In this document: positions 51,955 to 61,830 of the stretch, one piece after another
Layout: the number at the start of each line of letters is the position of its first letter
Position numbering within the stretch: the stretch's first letter is position 1
Source: Nostoc sp. JL33
GTDB taxonomy: Bacteria > Cyanobacteriota > Cyanobacteriia > Cyanobacteriales > Nostocaceae
DNA length: 64,000 bases
Direction: 5' to 3'
Assembly: GCF_017114985.1 (NCBI RefSeq)
Contig: NZ_JABXKP010000045.1
Span: forward strand, 1-64,000
Translations under genes and position numbers: made by a program
The notes under the pieces: model-generated
What the model was told of the DNA's origin: nothing
The model's input: the letters and a program-made list of their open reading frames with translations, nothing else
The model's database searches: none

Positions 51955-54384
51955 TCAATTTCTTAAAAGTTTTGATCCCGCTTGTTTGGTCATTACTGCT
52001 AAATTCATCACACATTCAGGGAATTGGCGCTTTAATGCCGGAAACACCGGACAAGGCGCTTGTTCTTGTAAATTATCCGGCTTACTCCAAGTAAAGGGGG
52101 CTTTGAGCGCTGCTGACATCCACACCAGACGCTTGGCTCGTGTCATCGCAACGTAGAGTAAACGGTACTCTTCAGATGTTTTCAAATGCTTTGCTTGTTC
52201 CCATGCTTGTGTAACATCTGGTATGGTAGATTCTCCGTGGAGAGCAGCCCGAATTTGGGCGCGGGCTACTTCTGATAAGGTAAAATCCCCTAAGAATTGG
52301 CTTTGAGGAGGAACCCAAAATCTCCCAGGAATCAAGTTTTCGTGGAGAAAAGGAAGAAACACATAGTCCCAATCTAGCCCTTTGGCTTTGTGCATGGTAA
52401 TAATGGTCAGTTGACCGCGACGAGTGTAACGCTCTTCCGAATCCTCGGTTTCCACTGGTTCAAATCGTTCGGAACTGACGATTTCACTTAAAGCTGACAG
52501 CATTCCACCCATCGAACTATTACCAGCTATCTGCTGGTTTACCCGTTCTGCGAGTTTGTCAGCAGTTGCCAATTCTGCCTGGTCGTAATTTAAGGTCAAG
52601 GCGAGAAAGGAAATTAGCTGGTATAGGGGCAATTCCAAGCGAGCGCGAAGTAAATTGCGACACAAGCGTGCAGCTTTTTGGACTGTTTCTGGCTGGGGTG
52701 CTGCTAGGGGGCCAGGATACAAAAATTCTTCTGGGAGACTAGCAAGGGCGTTGAGGTCTTGGGTAGGTATTAATTGGCGCTGTACTAATGCTTCTAGTGC
52801 GGCTTTGAGGTAATCGGGGGAGTGGGGGCGATCGCAAAATTGCAGTAATGCTAAAATTTCTTGGGGAACATGGGAACGGCGATCGCGTTCTCCCACATCG
52901 TAAAGTGTAATATTATGCTCTTTGCACACAGGTGTCAGAGCCTCTGCTAACCATCGTCCTTGGCGATTTTCTCGCACTAAAATCGCTGCACTATTTTGTG
53001 TTGGATCTTCGCCAAATAACTCGATTACTCTTTGAGATAACAATTCAACGGTGTGATGAATGTCACGCGGGGTATAAAGTTCCAGTCCTCGTCCTACTGG
53101 TGCGGGGTTGGCGTTATTTTGCGGATCACCAACTTCAACAGGGCGAATTGTCTGCAAGCGAAATGGTACTTGTCGGTTGTCAGAAATCTGTTGTCCGTTA
53201 TTCGTTTTTGCTAAGGATTGATTATTGATCCATTTGAGGGCAAAGTTAGCAGCTTCAATGATAATTCTAGTACTACGACCAGCTTGATCCATCGTTGCCA
53301 ATCGTTGGATGCGATCGCACTCTTCGCAAAATTGCCGAAAATAAATCGGATCAGCCGGGGTAAATGTGGAGTTAATCGCTTGGTTAGGGTCGCCAACTCT
53401 TACTAAATTGAGTCGGGAGTGAGGAGAGACCCGATTAATCGCGTCTCTACTAGGGAGTGAAGAGTTAGAAGTTAGGAGTGAAGAGTTAGGAGTTAGGAGT
53501 GAAGAATCATCTCCCCCATCACTTGCCAAAATTTCTAACAGCTGCGTCTGAAGAGGGCTAGAATCTTGGGCTTCGTCTTCAAAGACGGCGAATACTTGAT
53601 TTTGCTCAATGTGACGGGCGCTGTCGTTTTCTAAAACGCGCAGTGCGGCTAAAATCATATCGTCATAGTCGATGAAGTCACGCGATCGCATTAACTTTTG
53701 ATATTGCTCATACAATCCCGCCGCTACGCTCAAAATTGCATATTCATCTGTGGTTTGTTTACTCCATTCCCGCAATAATTCTGGCGATATCCCCGAACTT
53801 TTTGCTTCATGAATTACCGTATTAGCCAATTCCGGTAATACTTCTGTTCGCAACACCGATTGGCGACGCAATCTTTCTGTCTCTTCTCCGTCAAATTGAT
53901 GACCTTCTAATAACCGCAAATATATTCCAGGATTATTTGCAATCCATTGCTCTACAGCAGTTCGGATAAAGCGGTGACTTTGAGTTGGTGTAATTAATGT
54001 GACATTTTCTAACTGCAAACCTGACAAATCAGAATGGCGGCTGGCAATGTTCAACGCTAGACCATGTAGGGTATAGACAAAAAAGCCCATCTGAGGTAGC
54101 GATAAATCATCTCGTAAGAATTTGCGAATTTTCGCTTTAATATTGGCAGCAGCCGAGCGAGTAAAAGTCACAACTACCAAGTGGCGGCGGGAGGATGAAC
54201 GTTCATATTGACGTGCGATCGCGATCGCCGCCGCCGCCGCCATACCAGTAGATTTACCTGCACCAGGAACCGCAGAAATAGCCAAAGGGCCAGATTGCCA
54301 GTCAGCCATTTGTTGCTGTCCAGGGCGTAGATTGTTGCGAATTGCGAGAATCTTCTCTTGCAGGTTAGGAATAAGCGATCGCAC
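51955..54384 (-). CDS. UvrD/Rep-like superfamily 1 DNA helicase with an in-frame repeat insertion
   Basis: The 809-residue helicase has Walker A AVPGAGKSTGMA (about 38-49), motif Ia VTFTRSAAANI, Walker B AVFEDEAQDSSPLQ (about 263-276), motif III RVGDPNQAI, motif V ITMHKAKGLDWDYVFLP and motif VI LLYVAMTRAKR. It moves 3' to 5' on single-stranded DNA in repair or replication restart. Between Walker B and motif III lies an insert (about residues 290-324: SSLLTPNSSLLTSNSSLPSR and DAINRVSPHS) made of GAGTTAGGA heptamers and the GACGCGATTAATCGCGTC palindrome (53413-53512). All motifs remain in frame. The start is GTG. Confidence 0.88.
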   Translation of the reverse strand: MRSLIPNLQEKILAIRNNLRPGQQQMADWQSGPLAISAVPGAGKSTGMAAAAAIAIARQYERSSSRRHLVVVTFTRSAAANIKAKIRKFLRDDLSLPQMGFFVYTLHGLALNIASRHSDLSGLQLENVTLITPTQSHRFIRTAVEQWIANNPGIYLRLLEGHQFDGEETERLRRQSVLRTEVLPELANTVIHEAKSSGISPELLREWSKQTTDEYAILSVAAGLYEQYQKLMRSRDFIDYDDMILAALRVLENDSARHIEQNQVFAVFEDEAQDSSPLQTQLLEILASDGGDDSSLLTPNSSLLTSNSSLPSRDAINRVSPHSRLNLVRVGDPNQAINSTFTPADPIYFRQFCEECDRIQRLATMDQAGRSTRIIIEAANFALKWINNQSLAKTNNGQQISDNRQVPFRLQTIRPVEVGDPQNNANPAPVGRGLELYTPRDIHHTVELLSQRVIELFGEDPTQNSAAILVRENRQGRWLAEALTPVCKEHNITLYDVGERDRRSHVPQEILALLQFCDRPHSPDYLKAALEALVQRQLIPTQDLNALASLPEEFLYPGPLAAPQPETVQKAARLCRNLLRARLELPLYQLISFLALTLNYDQAELATADKLAERVNQQIAGNSSMGGMLSALSEIVSSERFEPVETEDSEERYTRRGQLTIITMHKAKGLDWDYVFLPFLHENLIPGRFWVPPQSQFLGDFTLSEVARAQIRAALHGESTIPDVTQAWEQAKHLKTSEEYRLLYVAMTRAKRLVWMSAALKAPFTWSKPDNLQEQAPCPVFPALKRQFPECVMNLAVMTKQAGSKLLRN
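53413..53512 (-). repeat. Dispersed repeats inserted within the helicase coding sequence
   Basis: A copy of the AGACGCGATTAATCGGGTCT palindrome (53426-53450, with one change) followed by about seven GGAGTTA/GAGTGAA heptamers. The same two repeat classes are otherwise seen only between genes in this window. The insertion length keeps the helicase frame open. Confidence 0.85.
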
Positions 54385-54763
54385 TTAGATATTCCATCTG
54401 TACAAAGTGGTCGGTAGTTCTGATTTTAGGCTGAAGTTTCACGCTTGGCAGACTTCATTCTCTAATAGACATCTGGTGAAAATTAATTCTGCGTTGCTTG
54501 AAATCCTTAGTACGGACAATTCATGAATTGTCCCTACGTCATTTTCACTCCTATGTCTACTGAATAAGAATAGCATTATTTGCGATCGCAACAAATTATA
54601 TAGTTTATATATACTACTTTAAATCCACTTCTACTTCCTATTTTGTCACCATTTAGATGTGTTTGCTCTGGGGAGGACACAACAACGTGTCCCCCTACTC
54701 AGCAGGAAAAGTATCCTGGAATCTGCCTTCTGACGTCAGTAGTTTCTGAAGTTGATCACGTTC
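54385..54763. other. Intergenic region with a perfect 20-bp palindrome
   Basis: GGACAATTCATGAATTGTCC (54514-54533) is a perfect palindrome, extended to GTAC..CTAC at its edges; it is a dispersed repeat rather than an operator. Nothing else is recognised. Confidence 0.6.
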
Positions 54764-55801
54764 TTATTTAATACTGACTCCTAGCGTATAGGAAAAATCA
54801 GGTTCAGAGTTAGTACCAAAGAAAGTTCCATTATTTTGAGGCAAGAAAGAATCTTTACTCACTGAAATGGAATACGTACCTGCACCCAGTAACCCGGTGA
54901 TTGATGAGGATTTTTGAGTAGTCACTAAAGTCCCATAATCCTTAAACAGTCCGATAACTGCCTTTCCCGATGTCACTGTGTTGATAGTGATGGTTGCTGA
55001 ATTTGGTAAATAAAATGTAAAAAAGTCAACATCGGGATTGCTCCCCGATTGAGGTGTTGCTACCTCGCCTGAAATATTTACTTTTGAGCCTGATGACAAG
55101 GTACCTAACCCTTCAGCATTCCCCAGTGTATTGTTTGTACTTTCTCCAGCATTTTCCCGCTCATAGAAAAGGAAGTCATCACTACGAAGTTGGAGATTGT
55201 TTTTCCCTTGCACAATACCGATGATCTCATCTGCCTGTCCCCCTTGCTGTGAGAATATTCGTGTGTTACCTCCAACAGCTTGCAAACGATAGTCCTGTGG
55301 AGTTCCTTTGAGTTGAATTCGATCTTGGCTAGAGTCGAAGTCAGTAATAGTAGCGAAGTCCCCAAAACCAGGATTTGTAACGTTGTTATCGTCGTAGAAA
55401 ACATTTAAAGCGTCGCCCAGGACAAATGTATCTGCCCCAGCCCCGCCAGTCAACGTATCAAGCTCCCCTAATCCAGGTGGAAGCAGACTACCAGGATAAA
55501 CACCGATGAGGATATCGTTTCCATTACCCCCATTGAGTAAGTCATTGCCCGGCCCGCCCTGGAGACTATCATTGCCGTCGCCACCATTGAGGGTATCATT
55601 ACCAAAATTACCATCTAGGGTGTCATTGCCTCCTCTTCCATTCAGAGTATTGTTAACACTATTACCAAAGACGAAATTGTTAAGATTGTTACCTGTGCCG
55701 TTGATCGGGTTAGTTCCGAGTAGCTTCAAGTTCTTCAAATTGGCACCCAGTGTATAGGTGACAGAAGACTGGATGCTATCCTTGCCAAAAGTAATTGCCA
55801 T
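54764..55801 (-). CDS. RTX-type calcium-binding protein with PPC-like domain
   Basis: The 345-residue protein has six or so nonapeptide GGxGxDxLx repeats (about 50-110: [35 protein letters not shown]), then [12 protein letters not shown], the usual closing unit of a hemolysin-type calcium roll, and [13 protein letters not shown]. Residues 225-345 ([32 protein letters not shown]) look like a pre-peptidase C-terminal (PPC)-type beta domain. Such proteins are secreted by type I systems without a signal peptide, and none is seen here. No protease or lipase domain is present, so its activity is unknown. Confidence 0.88.
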   Translation of the reverse strand: MAITFGKDSIQSSVTYTLGANLKNLKLLGTNPINGTGNNLNNFVFGNSVNNTLNGRGGNDTLDGNFGNDTLNGGDGNDSLQGGPGNDLLNGGNGNDILIGVYPGSLLPPGLGELDTLTGGAGADTFVLGDALNVFYDDNNVTNPGFGDFATITDFDSSQDRIQLKGTPQDYRLQAVGGNTRIFSQQGGQADEIIGIVQGKNNLQLRSDDFLFYERENAGESTNNTLGNAEGLGTLSSGSKVNISGEVATPQSGSNPDVDFFTFYLPNSATITINTVTSGKAVIGLFKDYGTLVTTQKSSSITGLLGAGTYSISVSKDSFLPQNNGTFFGTNSEPDFSYTLGVSIK

Positions 55802-56330
55802 GTTATTTATCTCCTTAATTTCTCAATAATGATGATACGCACAAAGCCGATTTAAGTAATTGCCCCTTTTGACGAACTCCTAGAACAAGGCAAAATTACA
55901 GGCTAGTACCGCTTTGCAGAATTCTATTTCGTTAAGAAACTAAATCGAAAAACCAGGAATTTGTTTTTGGCTGAATAATTCTGCTTGTAAAATATGAAGA
56001 TACCGCAAAATCTAAAATCACACAAAGAATGCTTAATTTCTTAAGCATTTGGCTCTCATGATAAGTTAAGTAAGCGAGAATAAATCAAACTATGTTAAGT
56101 AATATTAAAAAATAGAGGTTGGCTCCTAGAGAGGGCTACCCTGCGGGAACGCTTCTCTACGAGAGGCTCCGCCAACGCCAACAGCCTTCAAAGTCGGGCT
56201 AAAGCCGATTACTACAAACCTTTAATTATTAACACCGTTCTACTTTCTTAACATCTGTTGAGATTATTGATCCAGTGCGTTCTCTTAAAAGTTATTACAA
56301 AATTTAGTTGAATTTTGTAATAAATCGAAT
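55802..56330. other. Intergenic region with palindromic repeat remnant
   Basis: From about 56118 to 56200 there is a CCCTGCGGGAACGCTTCTCT-type dispersed repeat and a GGCTCCGCCAACGCC stretch. Short TTCTTAAG palindromes are near 56036. The rest is A/T-rich with no gene. Confidence 0.5.
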
Positions 56331-57419
56331 TTATTCGTCAATCTGCCAGGAATCCTTAGTTAATTCTTCATCGAGAATTTTCTTAGGACGCACAATGATA
56401 ATAATTTGTCCTAGTAGAGGAATTTCCGGCTCAGTTTCAAACCACTGAAAATCTAATTCACCACCATTTTCAACGACAAAGTAATTGGAGACATCCCATT
56501 CTCGTTGGGCACGATCTATCACTACTACAACGGGTTCTATTCGGCTTTGATTTTGGATAGGGAAGCGATCGCTATTGGCGATAATTACCACTGGATCTTC
56601 TGCCGCCAACAGCACTTGCCAACCTGGTAACGGTACCCAAGCTTGCTCTCCAGAAAACTTCACCATGCGAAATGGTTCAATTTCTGTGACTATAGGCACA
56701 GCTTGCAAGTCTTGCCGTGACAATGGCAACTCGCCTACTACCGGGACGATTCGGGGTAATTGTTCTTCAGATTCCAGGCGGTAAAAAGGTAAAATTGGAG
56801 CTGGACGCTGGGGAACAGTAGTAAAATCAGTTAGTAGCTGTTCGATTTTTTTCCTTGCTTCTGGCGTGTGAGCAAAGCGTAAACCTTTGGCGATCAGACG
56901 CGATCGCTGTTGTAAATCTGTATTTTGGCGTGCCCGTTTCCAAACTTGGTAAGCAACTGCATCCCCAGGATGGGCAGAAAACCCTTCTGGTAAAAGGCGG
57001 AAATAGGAGAACTCTTTAATGGCTTTGGCCACTTCCCGCGCCTCATCGGCATCGACTTTCTGAAGGAAAATGAGTTCGGCGGCGCTGGCGCGTTCTTCTT
57101 GAGTAAGCAAACGCAGTTCATATAAAATATCACTGCCGCGTGTGGCATAGTGCGATCGCGTTGCTGAGGAAGCTCCAAACTTTTCCAAAGAATTGTAAAC
57201 TTGAGAACCAACAACCACCTGATTTTGTTGAATTGGCTCAAATCCAGTCGCCTCAAAAATTTCTTGGGGATTGTAACCGATTTTTAGCAACGAGGCGATC
57301 GCCATTCCCCATTCCACCCAGTTGCCTTGTTTTTGCCTGAGCTTTCGCAGTAATTCTTGTGCCACATCGTTAGTAGCATTTTCTTCGGGATTCTGAGCGT
57401 TGGGTGGTAGATCAGTCAT
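56331..57419 (-). CDS. raf1: Rubisco accumulation factor 1
   Basis: The 362-residue protein is the cyanobacterial Raf1, a dimeric chaperone that helps assemble RbcL into the Rubisco core. The N-terminal helical domain (about 20-200) shows ELLRKLRQKQGNWVEWG, the LLKIGYNPQEIFEATGFEP motif and YELRLLTQEERASAAELIF. The C-terminal beta domain (about 215-350) has LPFYRLESEEQLPRIVPVVG and SDRFPIQNQSRIEPVVVVID (shown as key segments). Length and both domains match the family. Rubisco genes are not in the window. Confidence 0.9.
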   Translation of the reverse strand: MTDLPPNAQNPEENATNDVAQELLRKLRQKQGNWVEWGMAIASLLKIGYNPQEIFEATGFEPIQQNQVVVGSQVYNSLEKFGASSATRSHYATRGSDILYELRLLTQEERASAAELIFLQKVDADEAREVAKAIKEFSYFRLLPEGFSAHPGDAVAYQVWKRARQNTDLQQRSRLIAKGLRFAHTPEARKKIEQLLTDFTTVPQRPAPILPFYRLESEEQLPRIVPVVGELPLSRQDLQAVPIVTEIEPFRMVKFSGEQAWVPLPGWQVLLAAEDPVVIIANSDRFPIQNQSRIEPVVVVIDRAQREWDVSNYFVVENGGELDFQWFETEPEIPLLGQIIIIVRPKKILDEELTKDSWQIDE

Positions 57420-57865
57420 AATCGCAGTGCAAGCTTCAACTTGAGAGGTTGATTAATACCTCATGAGCAAGTCCTATTCTAATCTATGAACTACCCAGAG
57501 CTACTGCCTTGAGTTCATCTGTGGAAACTTATCTCGACTTTAATTTTGAGATCGTCGGGGCGCACATGTGTGCATAAGTGTCAACTTAACGTAAAACTTA
57601 ACCTAAAACTTATGTCCCGCAAGGCACTTCAGTTTTTTGCTAATAGCTCAAGTAATCTTTGGATGACAAAATAATCTGAAAAATCTTTAGTCTACTTTTT
57701 CTCTCTTCAGATGTTTGAGCAGGTCGATATCCTCTGTAGCACTTATAATTAGCGTATTTAAAAATGCAAATTAAGTCCGTAAAAACCCGTGATAGATTTG
57801 AGCTATTCTCAACTAAGCTTGGTATGGAATATAACAAGATAGTGAATATTTAAAGGAAATATGTT
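57420..57865. other. Intergenic region between divergent raf1 and REC-GAF genes
   Basis: The region should hold both promoters. CTTAACGTAAAACTTAACCTAAAACTTA near 57586 is a short direct repeat of ACTTAAC words, cited by type. AAAGGAAAT upstream of 57866 is the likely ribosome site of the right-hand gene. No further gene is seen. Confidence 0.45.
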
Positions 57866-58822
57866 ATGGATAAGTCCAGTCGCGAAATTGAGAAACTCCA
57901 ATATCAAGTGATGACTCTCGAACGACCAAAAAAGCTGAAAATCCTGGTAGTTGACGATGAGCCAGATAATCTGGATCTGCTTTATCGCACCTTTCGACGC
58001 GACTTTAATGTTCTGAAAGCTGATAGTGGGGTGAACGCCCTACAAGTTTTGGCAGCAGAAGGGGAGGTAGCGGTGATTATCTCCGATCAACGGATGCCAG
58101 AAATGAAAGGAACTGAGTTTCTCAGCAAGACTGTACCTCAGTTTCCCGATACGGTAAGAATAATTCTCACCGGATTTACTGATATTGAAGACTTGGTAGA
58201 AGCGATTAATGCCGGGCAAGTCTACAAATATATCACCAAGCCTTGGGACCCAGGGGAACTGAAGGCAGTGGTGCAAAGAGCAGCAGAAACTTACGACTTG
58301 CTCAAGCAACGTACAGAAGAATTACGCCGTGCTCATGCTCAAATGGCGCTGCTGAGTGTTTTGGTACAGGTAACTCAAGCAGCTTCTAACTTAGAGGAAA
58401 CTCTCGCTCCCATTGCTAGGGCTGTGAGTCAGACTTTTGGAGCAGAAGGCTGTATCATACAACTTACAGATGGAAATACTCTGATTGCGACTCAAGGAAC
58501 TTACAGCGATACAGGTACAATAGAAAATTGGCTATCTCTTGACCCACTAACAAGGGAAGCGATCGCCACCGGGCAAATGCAAGTTTCCTTAAATGTACTT
58601 AAAGACACTAAATTAGTTGATGCTATTCACTACCAAAATACGGGTGTGCAAGCACATTTAGTTATCCCCATTAGCTACCGTAATCGACTTTTGGGCGTAT
58701 TGTCCCTACAGTGGAAACAACCCTGCACTTTGCGGGAAGATGAATTAGTGCTAATTAATTTATTAGCGCAACTGATGGCGATCGCTCTTACTAGTAGTAC
58801 TTACCATCAAACCATTGTGTAA
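57866..58822 (+). CDS. Response regulator with receiver and GAF domains
   Basis: The 318-residue protein has an N-terminal receiver domain (ILVVDDEPDNLDLLYRTF, phosphoacceptor Asp74 in IISDQRMPEMKG, Thr in ILTGFTD, Lys in YITKPWDPGE) of the RpfG/HupR-like type. A coiled coil (about 145-165) and a GAF domain (about 175-315: ASNLEETLAPIARAVSQTFG, HLVIPISYRNRLLGVLSLQW) follow. No DNA-binding or enzymatic output is present, so it likely works through protein contact or with a partner histidine kinase elsewhere. AAAGGA lies 9 bases before ATG. GAF ligand unknown; no bilin-binding Cys motif is evident. Confidence 0.9.
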   Translation: MDKSSREIEKLQYQVMTLERPKKLKILVVDDEPDNLDLLYRTFRRDFNVLKADSGVNALQVLAAEGEVAVIISDQRMPEMKGTEFLSKTVPQFPDTVRIILTGFTDIEDLVEAINAGQVYKYITKPWDPGELKAVVQRAAETYDLLKQRTEELRRAHAQMALLSVLVQVTQAASNLEETLAPIARAVSQTFGAEGCIIQLTDGNTLIATQGTYSDTGTIENWLSLDPLTREAIATGQMQVSLNVLKDTKLVDAIHYQNTGVQAHLVIPISYRNRLLGVLSLQWKQPCTLREDELVLINLLAQLMAIALTSSTYHQTIV

Positions 58823-58900
58823 TTCTCATTTGTCATTTGTCCTTTGTCAAAAACCAATGGCCAATGACTAATGCCCTGTTTGGCCCATGCCCCATGTCCA

Positions 58901-59596
58901 ATGACTAACGAAATTCAGACCATTTTTAACCGGATTGCTCCAGTTTATGACCAGTTGAACGATTGGTTGAGTCTGGGACAGCATCGAATATGGAAGGAAA
59001 TGGCAGTGAAATGGAGTGCAGCTAAATCGGGTGATACTGCACTTGATTTGTGTTGCGGTAGTGGTGATTTAGCCTTACGTTTGGCACGCCGTGTAGGAGC
59101 AACAGGACAGGTGTACGGAGTGGATTTTTCGCCAAACCTGCTAGAAATTGCTTCATTACGCTCACATTGGCAGTACCCCCAACCTGCTATTAACTGGATA
59201 GAAGCCGATGTGCTAAATTTACCCTTTGATGATGATCAATTTGATGCCGCAACAATGGGCTATGGTTTAAGAAATGTTAAAGATATTTCCCGCAGTCTCC
59301 AAGAGTTATACCGTGTTTTGAAGCCGGGTGCTAAAGCCGCAATTTTAGACTTTCATCGACCAAGTAATCTTCAGTTACGTAGCTTTCAGCAGTGGTATCT
59401 GGACGCTTTCGTAGTGCCAGTTGCCAATTATTTAGGCTTAAAAGAAGAATATGCTTACATCAGTCCCAGCTTAGACCGCTTTCCCATCGGGAAAGAGCAA
59501 ATAGAGTTAGCTCATCAAGTTGGTTTTGCTGTTGCCACACACTATCCCATTGCGAACGGTATGATGGGAGTGCTGGTAGTCAAGAAAAATGAGTGA
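58901..59596 (+). CDS. menG: 2-phytyl-1,4-naphthoquinone methyltransferase (UbiE/MenG family)
   Basis: This SAM-dependent enzyme does the last methylation of phylloquinone synthesis in cyanobacteria, supplying the photosystem I quinone. The 231-residue protein has FNRIAPVYDQLNDWLSLGQH at the start, the SAM motif ALDLCCGSGDLALRLA, GVDFSPNLLEIA, and the UbiE motif DAATMGYGLRNVKDISRSLQEL with RVLKPGAKAAILDFHRP. ATG at 58901 is used because the ten codons above it come from CCATGCCC-type repeats. The assignment to phylloquinone rather than ubiquinone rests on cyanobacteria lacking ubiquinone. Confidence 0.9.
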   Translation: MTNEIQTIFNRIAPVYDQLNDWLSLGQHRIWKEMAVKWSAAKSGDTALDLCCGSGDLALRLARRVGATGQVYGVDFSPNLLEIASLRSHWQYPQPAINWIEADVLNLPFDDDQFDAATMGYGLRNVKDISRSLQELYRVLKPGAKAAILDFHRPSNLQLRSFQQWYLDAFVVPVANYLGLKEEYAYISPSLDRFPIGKEQIELAHQVGFAVATHYPIANGMMGVLVVKKNE

Positions 59597-59676
59597 TGAG
59601 TTATAAGTTAGAAGTTATCAATTATCAGTAGTGATAAATTCTCATTTAAAATTTATCATTCCTAACTTCTGACTCT

Positions 59677-59705
59677 TGTACAGACGCGATTAATCGCATC
59701 TCTAA
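59677..59705. repeat. GACGCGATTAATCGC palindrome copy
   Basis: GTACAGACGCGATTAATCGC followed by ATCTCTAAC is another copy of the dispersed palindrome at 43044-43109. It lies between menG and the DUF445 gene, among TAACTTCT-type heptamers. Confidence 0.75.
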
Positions 59706-59730
59706 CTCCTAACTTTTTTAATTCTTCGCT

Positions 59731-60966
59731 GTGGACTGGTCTCATCTTTGGCTTTATGTGTCTCCCCCGGTACTGGGTGGAATTATTGGCTATTTCACAA
59801 ATGATATAGCGATAAAAATGTTGTTCCGTCCTTACCGAGCAATTTACATTGCTGGACAAAAAGTACCCTTCACCCCTGGATTGATTCCCCGCAACCAGGA
59901 ACGTCTGGCTTTGAACATTTCCAAGACAATCATGGGGTCACTATTGACACCAAAAGAATTGCAAAATCTGGCGCGGCGTTTGTTGCAAACAGAACGCGTG
60001 CAAGCAGCAATTCTCTGGTTGTTGCAGCTGGCGATTGAACAAATCAAAACGGATAAAAACGAGAAAAGTGCCAAAATTGTGGCGGGAATTTTGCGGGATT
60101 TACTAGGGGAATCCTTGCCACGGTTACTCAAGGTTTTAGCGCGACGTGAAGACTTTTTGGAAGCGCAGATCAATCAAATTTTTGACCAGATATTGCTGGA
60201 ATTTCAGCTGAGTGAAGAACAAGCCACGCGGCTTGCTGATTGGTTGTTGCAAGGAGTTATACCGCCAGATGTGCTCCGGCAGACGATAGTTGATTTTTTG
60301 ACCGATCGCACAATTCAAATTATTGATGAAGGCTTCCGCGAAAAAACCAGTGGGACTTATTGGGTAGTAGCAAATTTGTTTGGCTTACGTAATACTCTGA
60401 CGCGGCTACGGTCTTTTTGCTTGGATGAAAAAGAGGCTGCCAATACTCGTTTGCAGGAATTGACTCAAGATTTGAAAATGCGCGATCGCATTCGGAAATT
60501 ACTGCAAAATTTATCATTACAAAACTTGCCAATGGGTACGGTGCGCCAACTGCGAAAGACTACCCGCGAAAGTGTCCGCCATTACCTGCAAAACAGTGGC
60601 AGCGATTTTTTACAAGGATTAACTGATTCTGTTGATTGGGAAAATATTGCTGTAGTACTGCTGAATCGCCTTAGTACTTCACCTGTCGTCAGTACTTCTT
60701 TAGAAGTCATGAGCCAAGAGTTGGCTTTAATTTTAGATAAGTATTTGGAAAAAGATTTAGAAGTAATTGTGGCGCAAGTAATTCCGATTTTGTCGATAGA
60801 TCAAGTGATAGTTGACCGGGTGAAATCAACTTCCCCGGCTGATTTGGAAGCTGCAATTGAGGGAATTGTAAAAAATGAATTGCAAGCGATTGTGAATTTA
60901 GGCGGTGTTTTGGGCTTTGTTATAGGGTTATTGCAGACAGGGTTTTTAATATTAAGCCAATATTAG
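59731..60966 (+). CDS. DUF445 membrane protein
   Basis: The 411-residue protein starts with a helix ([20 protein letters not shown]), then [37 protein letters not shown], the strongest DUF445 signature (shown as key words [10 protein letters not shown] and PGLIPR). A long amphipathic helical middle follows (about 80-370), and a final membrane helix ([19 protein letters not shown]). This two-anchor layout with a central coiled region is that of the family. Function is unknown. The start is GTG, and an ATG is lacking at the family N-terminus. Confidence 0.88.
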   Translation: MDWSHLWLYVSPPVLGGIIGYFTNDIAIKMLFRPYRAIYIAGQKVPFTPGLIPRNQERLALNISKTIMGSLLTPKELQNLARRLLQTERVQAAILWLLQLAIEQIKTDKNEKSAKIVAGILRDLLGESLPRLLKVLARREDFLEAQINQIFDQILLEFQLSEEQATRLADWLLQGVIPPDVLRQTIVDFLTDRTIQIIDEGFREKTSGTYWVVANLFGLRNTLTRLRSFCLDEKEAANTRLQELTQDLKMRDRIRKLLQNLSLQNLPMGTVRQLRKTTRESVRHYLQNSGSDFLQGLTDSVDWENIAVVLLNRLSTSPVVSTSLEVMSQELALILDKYLEKDLEVIVAQVIPILSIDQVIVDRVKSTSPADLEAAIEGIVKNELQAIVNLGGVLGFVIGLLQTGFLILSQY

Positions 60967-61130
60967 TTTTTTCTGGCTGAATGTAAATTTTTATAAAATT
61001 ATAGTGACAAATTGCCCATATTCTGAAAAGAGTGAAATTGAGCGATGTCTACGACGGTCTCGTTTTTATTCAGAGCCACCCGGATTCATCCACAGCATAA
61101 TAATTACGAATTACGTTAGCGCAGCAGTAG

Positions 61131-61178
61131 CGAGTCCGCAACCGTCATTACGAATTACGAATTACGAATTACGAATTA
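61131..61178. repeat. AATTACG heptamer tandem repeats
   Basis: About four exact head-to-tail copies of GAATTAC lie at 61146-61178, with scattered units before them. They sit in the gap between the DUF445 and Rpn relic genes. The same heptamer occurs at 49561-49592. Confidence 0.8.
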
Positions 61179-61559
61179 TGTTGACTCACCTTCTATATCT
61201 GTTTGCAACAACTGTACATCTTCAATTGATAACCCAGTCAATTTTGCCACTTCCTCCAAAAGCATTTGGCTTTTGAGCAGATTAATCGCAACCCGCCGAA
61301 TCCCCTCTTGTAAGCCTTCGGCTCTACCTTCGGCTCTACCTTCGGCTTTAGCTTCAGCCTCAATCTCTTGATAAATTACAGATTCGCGCATAATATCTCT
61401 CCGTAATACTCTTTGAATTAACCCTTTCTCTAATACTAGACCAGCTAGAATTGCTGTGGCAGCTGCGACATTTCTCTGCAACCGTTGGTCAGGAATCCTG
61501 ATAATTTCCTGTGCTACTTGCTGTAATGTCCTTGCACGGTCATCTGTCTCACCCAACAC
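61176..61559 (-). pseudogene. C-terminal part of an Rpn-family (PD-(D/E)XK) nuclease/transposase
   Basis: The 127 remaining residues (TDDRARTLQQVAQEIIRIPD, LRRDIMRESVIYQEIEAEAK, LTGLSIEDVQLLQTDIE) match the C-terminal helical region of cyanobacterial Rpn-type proteins, including the RxDIMRESVIYQEI motif. The N-terminal nuclease domain is gone; only a few more family-like codons (FSFAVLG) extend above 61559. A short direct repeat encodes AEGRAEGRAEG. The remnant is unlikely to be active as a nuclease. Confidence 0.75.
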
Positions 61560-61595
61560 CGCGAATGAAAATTGGAATTTTGAAGAAGCGATCGC

Positions 61596-61760
61596 TTAAC
61601 TCAAAATCTGCGTCAAATCCAGTACAAACCCAGGCAATACATCCTCTCCTGATAAGCTGGTAGGCGATGTCTCCGACGGGCTACGCCTACGCAAAACCTC
61701 GACATCCTGGGTTTGATTTAGCAGGATTTCCACTCGCAATTTGCCAAAAACCTGAAAAGT
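61596..61760 (-). pseudogene. C-terminal relic of a Uma2-family endonuclease-like protein
   Basis: The leftward frame ends VEILLNQTQDVEVL, an insert RRRSPSETSP, and then TSLSGEDVLPGFVLDLTQIL and TAA (61596-61598). LSGEDVLPGFVL-L is the usual end of Uma2 (DUF820) proteins. The insert is a dispersed palindromic repeat (GTAGGCGTAGCCCGTCGGAG), which entered in frame before the gene decayed. Upstream there is a frame break and stop. Confidence 0.6.
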
Positions 61761-61830
61761 GGCAGTCTGATTTTCTAAATACCTATGACTTCATGCTAGA
61801 TGCGGAAAATCGATTTGTTTCATCAAAGAT

